This document shows, piece after piece, positions 1-6,808 of a stretch of 13,567 bases of DNA. Made by a program: the position numbers and the translations under genes. The notes below the pieces were generated by a model. The model was given only the letters and a program-made list of their open reading frames with translations. It ran no database searches and was not told the origin of the DNA. Where the stretch lies: NCBI GenBank assembly GCA_015143735.1, contig VKHC01000301.1, forward strand, positions 1 to 13,567, written 5' to 3'. Within the stretch, counting starts at the first letter, position 1, and each line of letters opens with the position of its first letter. The DNA comes from Synura sp. LO234KE (Eukaryota; Sar; Synurophyceae; Synurales; Mallomonadaceae).

Positions 1-533
1 ATCCATTTTTCATTACGTCAGCACACAATTAATTAATTATCTGGTTGTTAAGAATCTCTGTCTGTACCTTATACATAGTCTTCGTGAGCGATAGCGAATA
101 TTCCAACATCACCAGCTATAGCTAGTCCTCGGCGCCGCCCAAAGCCCAACAACCAACTATAGTCCACCTGCTGCAGGTTGGGGATTTAGAAAACATTTTG
201 AAACCAGCTATAGCGGGACCACTAAAAGTTCTCCAGCTGTAGCTAGGGTATGAGTTGTAAACTTTAGATGGTGCCACTACAGCACAGTTTTTTATCCACC
301 GATGAAGGAGCAGAGATACCCTTTTCTTGAGGTGATTATTTTATAATTTTCCTACATTATTGAAATATAAACCTGGTCAAGAGTTCGAAATCACAACAAT
401 TTTATTTTAATGGCGGGTTCGAATTCTCGCGAAGAATCTTTATAGCATACTTTCATCAAAAGAACAATAATATCATTCGCGAGGCACGAAAAGTACCACC
501 AATTCTTATGGACATCTAATTCTAGGCTCAATG
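1..533. other. Intergenic, no gene seen
   Basis: No reading frame of convincing length or composition is seen on either strand. The stretch is AT-rich apart from a GC-rich patch near 129-140. It holds four related copies of a short motif between 112 and 245 (listed separately) and a hairpin-like GCGGGTTCGAATTCTCGC near 413-430. It probably contains the 3' flank of the minus-strand ORF that ends at 534. Confidence 0.6.
112..245. repeat. Four degenerate CCAGCTATAGC motifs
   Basis: Related words occur at 112-123 (CCAGCTATAGCT), 153-162 (CCAACTATAG), 204-214 (CCAGCTATAGC) and 233-245 (CCAGCTGTAGCTA), with start spacings of 41, 51 and 29 nt. The core AGCTATAGCT is a perfect palindrome. Function unknown; it could be a decayed repeat or a cluster of protein-binding sites. 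Confidence 0.45.
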
Positions 534-884
534 CTACTGCGACGTGGCCGAACCGCCTGCATTGTGTGCTTCCTTCCCACCCCCTCCAGCCCCCGCCACA
601 GGTCCGCGGTTCGGTAGTTTCACTTTTCCCGATTTAATATCGGATAATTTCACGTAGTGGATCGATCCCATTCCCTCTGCAGCTGTGGAAGGAGAAGGAG
701 GAGCAGGCGCGTTGGAGTCCACAGTGGTGCCTTTTCCAAAGCCTTGACCACTGCTAAAGGACTGCGGCTTTGCATTTCCCTCGTCTACCGATGATGAAGA
801 GACCGCGTCGGGTTCGATCTCCTCGTCCTGTTCGTACATATTGGACAGAGCCGTGCGAGAGACGACGGTGAATAATATTGACAT
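534..884 (-). CDS. Acidic, Ser/Gly-rich hypothetical protein or terminal exon
   Basis: I do not recognise a family. The frame runs from an ATG at 884 to a stop at 534 (116 residues). After a short hydrophobic start it has an acidic patch (EQDEEIEPDA), Ser-rich and Pro/Ser-rich segments, one more ordered stretch (HYVKLSDIKSGKVKLP) and a Gly-rich end (AGAGGGGKEAH). The composition suggests a disordered tail rather than an enzyme. A CAG acceptor at 903-901 could join the frame to an upstream exon, so it may be a last exon. It could not be joined in frame to the transmembrane exon at 923-1081, because the available donor creates a stop. The frame at 754-969 on the same strand overlaps it and is a weaker alternative. 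Confidence 0.4.
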   Translation of the reverse strand: MSILFTVVSRTALSNMYEQDEEIEPDAVSSSSVDEGNAKPQSFSSGQGFGKGTTVDSNAPAPPSPSTAAEGMGSIHYVKLSDIKSGKVKLPNRGPVAGAGGGGKEAHNAGGSATSQ

Positions 885-922
885 AGCATTCGTTGGAGAT
901 CTGTGCGTTTACATGGTGTGTA

Positions 923-1105
923 CTATATGCTTTTGTATTGGATTGAAATTGCGAGCACATGCACCACAATTAGAAGGAGTGCTATTGCCAGCCAATGTCC
1001 CCAACGACACCGGACCCCATGACACTCCACCCGATTACGAACAATCTTGACATCACACGGCTGGAACTTCAACGCTAGATACTGAAATTGATTTTTAATT
1101 GACAT
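923..1105 (-). CDS. Transmembrane-encoding exon or small ORF
   Basis: An open frame from an ATG at 1105 to a stop at 923 encodes 60 residues, ending in a clear hydrophobic span (WLAIALLLIVVHVLAIS) preceded by basic residues (RCRWGH). Two readings are possible. It may be a small single-pass protein. Alternatively, 1081-923 may be a seventh exon of the shikimate kinase: a TTTCAG acceptor at 1087-1082 is in phase 0, and a GGG|GTAGGT donor in kinase exon 6 (exon end 1159) is also phase 0. That join would replace the last eight residues of the 274-residue kinase by 52 residues including the membrane span, giving 318 residues. The sequence alone does not decide between these. Confidence 0.4.
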   Translation of the reverse strand: MSIKNQFQYLALKFQPCDVKIVRNRVECHGVRCRWGHWLAIALLLIVVHVLAISIQYKSI

Positions 1106-1131
1106 AGTTACTGTATTGATTGGTCAAGGGG

Positions 1132-2613
1132 TCATGTCAGTACGGTGTGTGCACCTACCCCAGCGACCCGAGCGCCCTCTCCCAGGCCCTTCCCCGTAAG
1201 GATCTGAGCGGCTCTCTTCTCTTTCCAGGACTTCCACAGCGGCTGATTTTGCGCTATAAACTGTAACAGTTCTGCACACAGAGTTTCTGACAGTTCGTCC
1301 AGAGTTGCTTCAGCCGAGATCGGTAGTCGCACGTCAGCCTGCAGCAACGAACGACATGACCGGTATTCATATAAGTGTTATGTTCTTAGATAACGGATAA
1401 TCGGAGTGTATGGGCACCAAGGAAACAGCCGATCAACCACCAACGAACCTGCATGTATAGCTCTCTCCTCCGGTCGCTAAGTTCCTCTAATTTTTGTAAC
1501 GGGTTTTCCCCTCGGAGCAGTGGACGCTTCTCTATCTGGTGAAAGCAAACGGAGCGAATCGTCATCGCGATGAGTTTCAGCACTTTAGTTGCCATTTTCA
1601 AATAGAAACGATAGGATATACTCTGAGTATACACGGTATTGCAAAACAGATTTTTTTTAAACTTAAAACTTAGCTTAGCAAAACATGACGGCATATAATG
1701 CTAAGCACCCATATGAGCCAGATTGGCAAATCCCACGAGGGGTGTGGGCCAAGTATTGCAAAACAGATGATTCCTTTCATAGTTTAAGGAATATTAATAT
1801 TGGAATCACTTAAGACGCCTTAATCAAAGGATGATAAATTATCAAACTTTCAAAGTGGGGCAAAATGCATCCACGTTCCATGGTATAGCGAGAAGGCCGA
1901 GGATGTTTACCTGTGTTTTATCTTTCATCAGTCTCTCGTAAATATCTGCAGGCTGAAAGAAAAAAGTTTATGAAACTATAAAAATAGATGGTGCAGTACA
2001 AACTCACCTTCATATCTAGAAATACAACGAGCCCATGCCTCAATATTCCCCAGTTTTCTCGTTTTTCGACTATGCCACCTCCTGTAGATGTAACAACTCG
2101 TGTGTACTGTTGCATCTATGTAATAATAGCCACCAATTAACTTTCAAACATCACAAATTACTTCAAATGCAAACAATACCTCCATTAAAATTTGGTATTC
2201 AAGTTCTCGAAACTCCTTCTCTTTCCCAAGAGCAAAATATTCTGATATAGGCATTTCTACCATGAATTCAGCAACTTCGTCAGTGTCAATGAATCGATAT
2301 CCGAGCTAATAAAAACAAAAGTTAAGACGTTTCATGTAACACTTATAGAAATAACAACCTTCCTCGCAAAGTTATCACCAAGACTAGACTTTCCAGAACC
2401 CATCATTCCAATTATGTATACACAAGTTCCTTTCAATTTATTCCTTAAAATCTCGAAGTTATCTGTTTGTAACTCAACTTCACCAATATTTGAGGAAGCA
2501 GAGCATGAAATACGTCTTGAGAACAAATTTTTAGCTCCCCATACTAAAGGGGATACCCTTGCGCATAAAAACACGAAAATGAATCCAAAAACTTTAAGAT
2601 TAGATTTAGCCAT
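1132..2613 (-). CDS. Shikimate kinase, plastid-targeted, six exons
   Basis: Phosphorylates shikimate with ATP to shikimate 3-phosphate, in the chorismate pathway, expected in the plastid. Exons, in transcript order: 2613-2359, 2305-2180, 2115-2008, 1952-1911, 1535-1449, 1338-1132, giving 274 residues. Residues about 7-26 are hydrophobic like a signal peptide, followed by a basic Ser-rich transit-like stretch (AKNLFSRRISCSASS). Seen motifs: Walker A GMMGSGKS (69-76), shikimate-binding DTD (92-94), FR..E (117-121), GGG (139-141), lid segment with RPLL (181-184), and the RRRELY helix. All exons are multiples of three, so every intron is phase 0; introns are 53, 64, 55, 375 and 110 nt, intron 1 with a CTTAAC branch-like site. 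The C-terminal end is uncertain: a seventh exon at 1081-923 could add a membrane span. The family assignment is firm. Confidence 0.92.
1636..1768 (-). mobile_element. Retroposon-like insertion in shikimate kinase intron 4
   Basis: A perfect 16-nt direct repeat, GTATTGCAAAACAGAT on the plus strand, occurs at 1636-1651 and 1753-1768. The 101 nt between (1652-1752) end, on the minus strand, in an A-rich tail (AAGTTTAAAAAAA) directly next to one repeat copy. That is the arrangement left by target-primed retroposition: element, A-tail, target duplication. Inside is an 8-bp inverted repeat (1673-1680 and 1699-1706, 18-nt loop) and a TGGCTCATATGGG word that loosely recalls a tRNA A box. It lies wholly within the longest kinase intron. 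The source RNA is not identified; a short SINE or a retroposed small RNA are both possible. Confidence 0.5.
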
Positions 2614-2732
2614 AAAAAGTAAGAATAAAAGTATTCGTAATTGTACTCAGTAAAGTTGTAATTGATCACGTAACGCCAAATATTTTCACATACATATCAC
2701 GACAAGTGACTTATATATAAACAATTCTTTCG
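2614..2732. promoter_or_regulatory. Compact divergent promoter region
   Basis: Only 119 nt separate the start codons of the shikimate kinase (minus) and the multi-pass membrane protein (plus), so both promoters and both 5' leaders must lie here or inside the genes. A TATA-like TTATATATAA at 2711-2720 sits close to the plus-strand ATG, and TCACGACAAGTGA (2698-2710) forms a small inverted repeat. Shared regulation is an inference from the spacing only. Confidence 0.5.
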
Positions 2733-5591
2733 ATGGGACCGCCCGGGATGAAAAAGACTTTGGTACTTAAATTTTGGGGGACGAGCTTGTTTTGGTTTGA
2801 AAAATTGAATGTAATCGTAGACTACGCCCAAATATTTGGAGTTATATGGTGCATGACTCAGCCGTGGCCGTGGCCTTACATATGGTTAAAATGGACCAGA
2901 TTCATGGTATACTTTAATTTGGATATTTATAGCACCACCTTTAATGGCGCACTTATGGGTAGAGGATCAGCAGCAACAATATCTCGGTGGGGCCAATATA
3001 GTGGATACCTCCTTTACGCAACATATTTTTGTATTCTTCCTTTGATAATAACGCTATCATGTATTTTGATACTATCGATTATTAGTAAATTTGGTATTAG
3101 AATGGACCGTTATCGAGCTGCAGTAATCAAATTCTCCCTTATCATACTTCAATTCTTGTACGTGCCTTGCGGTCTAGCCTTATTCAGATTGTTTCATTGC
3201 TCGAATTCTTATCTGGAGGCGGATCCTGACGTTTCATGTACATCGGCGAAGTATAAGATTATTACGTCGATATGTTGTATTTTATGTATCCCGTATTTGG
3301 TTTTGTTACCTGTTGTACTTCATCAGTACGTTTTTCGAGTAACTGTCTATAGAGAAGCTCCAGATCACGAAAAAAGGCTGCAGGTATGGGAACTGATGTA
3401 TATCATATCTCTGGACAGTTTCTGGGAGGAGTCTCAAGCTTGGGTAATGTCGTCATTCACTCGGTCCGCAGCTTACTTTCGAGTATCCATGCTTGCTTAC
3501 AAGATGGCTATCCTCATCATCTTCATATCATGTCGAGTAGACCCTTCCTTCCAATCCGCAGCATTGTGGTTTGTAACGGTCGGTTTCGTTCTTTTTATGG
3601 GAGTGATTCCGCCCTACCGAACCATATCAACAAACATAATATTTTACATCCTCATGGCCTTGCTCATTATCGACGTCACTACGGCTCTATTCAATGCCAA
3701 TCGTGTGCTGAACTATCTTACATCACCCTCTATTGAGTCCATCATCTTGATTATCACCCATTTCTTAGCGGCCACGGGCATCGTGATTGTGATACTTCTC
3801 TCTCAATTCAACATTCTGGATTATTGGCCTGTTTTAGACACAATAAAATACGTACTTCACAACCAAACCACTTCAAAAGTTTTGCAGTGGATCGCAGCGC
3901 TACGACACGCTCGCCAAATCCAGATTGATTGTGTGTGCACGTCTCCAGAATATATTGACATTTTCGCATTGGAAGACACTTTGCGACTATTGCGCCGGTA
4001 CTGGCTAGCTGCAAGACGCTACGGTAGCTTGTTCGAGATACCATTAAGTGATATGCTGGAGGAACTTCTTATCCTTCATGCGGACGTTTCGGAAGCCGCG
4101 AGCAGGAAAAATGAATTGTGGGATCGTTTATGCCGGGACACATCCGACGTTTTCTTCAAGCACTGGTACCGCACTCTGCTCATGTCTCCTCGAAAAAGGT
4201 CCATCTTGCTGAAGCTTCTGGCAGTGAGGGCATTCATGGGACGCAGAGAGCGTTTCATCAACGGGAAGATCGTATTCGACCATGTCATAGACATGCGCCG
4301 GCTGTCCGACATGAAAAATGGGAAATCGAACTACTCTTTGGAGTCTGTACCGGTCGACTTGGGTGGGACGTCACGGGAAGCAGAGTTCAAGGATGACGCC
4401 GAGTGGAAGCTTCTGGAAGCTCAAATCCCACAAATGATCGTTCAGTCTGACGATATGTTGAAGTGTAAGCCGTGGGACATAACAGACACGGACGTCTTCT
4501 CGAAATTGCGGTTTTTGAATACTTTCTGGAACAGGGTGCTCGATGTGCACGGGCGTGTAACCGTTCAACGAAACAAACCTACTGTTCAGGTGTGGGAAGG
4601 ATACAGTAAGGAGTTTGGAGGCGCGTTGTTGCTCTTGGAAGGGGAGAATAGAAGTGTAGATGGCGGTGGGGAGAAGCTGCATGGAGACAGGGAGGGTGTG
4701 GAGGACGATGGACGTCGGGTAGACGATGGTGCGATGGAAGGGATGAGGAAGGCGATGCTTCGGGCCTCGATAATCAACCACTTGGGCGGGTCGATTTACA
4801 GTGAGAGCAGTGAAAGCCTTGCAGGGCTCTCCGAGTCTGCCAGTCGCCGCGTTACGATTGTACAATCGACGCCGTTGTTCTACTTGCCGCGTCCGAGTCA
4901 TAGCGAAGTGCCCTCGCCTGTGTCCAGTCGTCGAGAAAGCGGTAGTGGAGGCAACCTTACTGGGCTTGAATATGCATTAAAAAACTATGATGAGGAGGAG
5001 GCTGGGGAGTTGATATCATTCCCTAGTATACTAGCGCAGCCAGTACACCTCCCGGATCCCGTCCCTGCAAGACCACCAGAGCAAGAGGGTTCTTCTGGGA
5101 CATCTGCCTCAGAAGAGGGGAAGAGCGACCGTGCCAGCAGCAAGGACAGCGGTCGTTCTAGAAGGTCGAAGTCTGGACGGAATACACATCGTCGTTTGGA
5201 CCGAAGGCTAGACGACGGGGAGAAGGGGATGGGTAAGACGGAGGAGGAACTGGCGCGCGAGGAGTTGGTGGACCGGGCCCTCTCGCTGAACCCGTCAGAG
5301 GACTCGATCCTGTCCGCCGGGAGCGAGTCCTATGAGATACCGCTTCCACTTGTGGCGCCTCGACCTTCTGTTGTTCTCGAACGTCAAGTGTCCTCCGTCT
5401 TGCCTCAGTACTTTCGAGAGCGGACACGGTCCGAGTTATCAGATACTGGCGGAGATACTTCCGGTGGAGAAGGCAGTGGGATGATTCGAATCATGGAAAG
5501 AGGAAACGCGAGCCCCGCGTTGGAGCGAACAGACACGTGGTTTGATGACCAGTTCATGGAAGGAGACGAAGAGAACGGGTTGGATTTCTAA
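2733..5591 (+). CDS. Multi-pass membrane protein, TRP-like/GCC2-GCC3-associated type
   Basis: Intronless, 952 residues. About eight hydrophobic segments are visible near residues 27-43, 90-118, 128-150, 175-200, 251-267, 276-293, 300-320 and 335-357. The pattern of a first span, then a WPWP-like motif and FNLDIYSTT before span 2, resembles the C-terminal membrane module found in many large protist surface proteins with GCC2/GCC3 or EGF-like ectodomains. Here that module stands alone, with no ectodomain and no room for one, as the kinase start lies 119 nt upstream. Residues about 380-500 form a basic helical region; beyond about 640 the chain is Gly/Ser/Glu-rich and probably disordered and cytosolic, with many Ser/Arg clusters. 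Role unknown; a channel or sensor is a guess. The ATG at 2733 is the first in frame; Met6 is an alternative. Confidence 0.8.
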   Translation: MGPPGMKKTLVLKFWGTSLFWFEKLNVIVDYAQIFGVIWCMTQPWPWPYIWLKWTRFMVYFNLDIYSTTFNGALMGRGSAATISRWGQYSGYLLYATYFCILPLIITLSCILILSIISKFGIRMDRYRAAVIKFSLIILQFLYVPCGLALFRLFHCSNSYLEADPDVSCTSAKYKIITSICCILCIPYLVLLPVVLHQYVFRVTVYREAPDHEKRLQVWELMYIISLDSFWEESQAWVMSSFTRSAAYFRVSMLAYKMAILIIFISCRVDPSFQSAALWFVTVGFVLFMGVIPPYRTISTNIIFYILMALLIIDVTTALFNANRVLNYLTSPSIESIILIITHFLAATGIVIVILLSQFNILDYWPVLDTIKYVLHNQTTSKVLQWIAALRHARQIQIDCVCTSPEYIDIFALEDTLRLLRRYWLAARRYGSLFEIPLSDMLEELLILHADVSEAASRKNELWDRLCRDTSDVFFKHWYRTLLMSPRKRSILLKLLAVRAFMGRRERFINGKIVFDHVIDMRRLSDMKNGKSNYSLESVPVDLGGTSREAEFKDDAEWKLLEAQIPQMIVQSDDMLKCKPWDITDTDVFSKLRFLNTFWNRVLDVHGRVTVQRNKPTVQVWEGYSKEFGGALLLLEGENRSVDGGGEKLHGDREGVEDDGRRVDDGAMEGMRKAMLRASIINHLGGSIYSESSESLAGLSESASRRVTIVQSTPLFYLPRPSHSEVPSPVSSRRESGSGGNLTGLEYALKNYDEEEAGELISFPSILAQPVHLPDPVPARPPEQEGSSGTSASEEGKSDRASSKDSGRSRRSKSGRNTHRRLDRRLDDGEKGMGKTEEELAREELVDRALSLNPSEDSILSAGSESYEIPLPLVAPRPSVVLERQVSSVLPQYFRERTRSELSDTGGDTSGGEGSGMIRIMERGNASPALERTDTWFDDQFMEGDEENGLDF

Positions 5592-5593
5592 AT

Positions 5594-5612
5594 CCAGAGT
5601 AACTTACTCTGG
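5594..5612. repeat. 19-nt palindrome between convergent stop codons
   Basis: CCAGAGTAA at 5594-5602 and TTACTCTGG at 5604-5612 are perfect inverted copies separated by one base. It begins two bases after the stop of the plus-strand membrane protein gene and ends eight bases before the stop of the minus-strand gene at 5621. It would form the same hairpin in both transcripts, so a role in 3'-end formation is possible but unproven. Confidence 0.6.
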
Positions 5613-5620
5613 TGGGCGGC

Positions 5621-6008
5621 TTAGTCGACAAGATGATATCTTTTCTCGTAGCATAGTGATGATGAAATCACTCCTTTTATTTCCTGATATGGTACGTTTG
5701 CACGAGTCACGAAGTCTACTATCTCGGATTTTTCCTGAAGAACAAGATCGGAACAAGTACGAAACTTCCGAATTGAGATGAAGTGTCGCTGTGCTTCTTG
5801 TCGATTAGTAAGAAGAAAGCGAAAAGGGCGGCCAGCTATTTCTGATGGAAGATACTTGCATGATTGGTGTTTGTTGTTTTTGAAGTTCAACAATGGCTGG
5901 TTCAGAAACTAACTGCTGTACAACGCAACGACCACATGTCGCCGCTGTGAGGATACTAGCGAGCGGCTCTGTCATGGTACCATGCATCAGTGGATATGCT
6001 AATATCAT
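5621..6008 (-). CDS. Unidentified spliced gene, 3' exons
   Basis: Two exons fit well: 6008-5856 (51 codons if the ATG at 6008 is used) and 5788-5621 (55 residues and a stop). The 67-nt intron between (5855-5789) starts GTATCT, has a TACTAAT branch-like site and ends CACAG, and the junction is phase 0. The joined product has no simple repeats and reads like an ordinary protein (for example CGRCVVQQLVSEPAIVELQ and LVLQEKSEIVDFVTRA), but I recognise no family. Upstream exons are likely: an in-frame acceptor lies just before 6008, and an ATG at about 6617 opens a frame starting MTSLRPRNVNYNILSSLIKS, with several possible short exons between. I could not choose among those paths. It ends 29 nt from the convergent membrane protein gene. 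Confidence 0.5.
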
Positions 6009-6808
6009 ACTAGCTAACTTAGAGCAACATCATGGCTGGGTGCGCGGTGGTATGGTGGTTGACACAAGGAGGAGATGAGGAATAAGAATGTTGGATGAGT
6101 AGTGGCATTCTTTTGCTGCTTGGTTGTTGTTGGTGGCGCTGGTAGTTGTCGTCCTCTTGTTTATATATATACATGTTTTGTTTTTGTTGGTGGTGCTAAT
6201 ATTATTTAAGAATGATACCTATGCCATTAGTACTGAGAGCTGTTTTGTTATACTATTCACCCGGGAAAATATGGGAACATAGTAGTATCTCCTCTTACTA
6301 CGGGACACCAAGAATAATTGCTGCTAGAACTAGCTCCTGCAACGAGACTTCTCGTGCAGCCGCAAGAGAGAAAAAACAGAACAATTACACAAGCTTTTGT
6401 ACGATAATGGATCTGTTGATACCAAGGCAGGTAATTTTGCAACCACGCGGCTTAATTGATGTTGATAACCAACACGAACGCGGAATTAGCAACAGCTGTA
6501 ACGGGCATTGAGATAATGCGACAAATGATCTCATGAGCTATTTTGCGCTACGACGAATATGGCTTTTGATTAACGAAGACAAGATATTGTAATTTACGTT
6601 ACGAGGGCGGAGGGACGTCATAGCGACAGCAATAGCTTTCTGGGTGTATGTGCCAGTAGAAAAATTCAAATATTGAGGAATCGTACAAGTAGTTGTTTAC
6701 TCATGAAAACAATTGTAAATCTAGACGGGGACGACGATTATTGCGTCCATACCCGTCGCAAGCACATCGACACAACAGAACGTGCTCCAGTATAACATGC
6801 ACTCGGTC
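6009..6808. other. Probable 5' exons and leader of the gene at 5621-6008
   Basis: No complete gene can be drawn. On the minus strand there are several open patches: one from an ATG at about 6617, a frame through 6442-6257 with a hydrophobic run (ACVIVLFFLSCG), and a Thr/Asn-rich patch of CAA-type triplets near 6110-6200. Strong splice-like words (GTA|GTAAGA, TACTAAT followed by TATTAG) are present, but competing frames are compatible with them. The plus-strand frame at 6212-6511 has no protein-like features. 6618-6808 shows nothing recognisable. Confidence 0.4.

Noticed and set aside
409-432. tRNA T-arm-like GGTTCGAAT
   Set aside because: The flanking bases do not form a 5-bp T stem around a 7-nt loop and no acceptor, D or anticodon arms are found.
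6212-6511. 99-codon plus-strand frame
   Set aside because: Composition is not protein-like, there are no motifs, and it lies opposite probable minus-strand exons.
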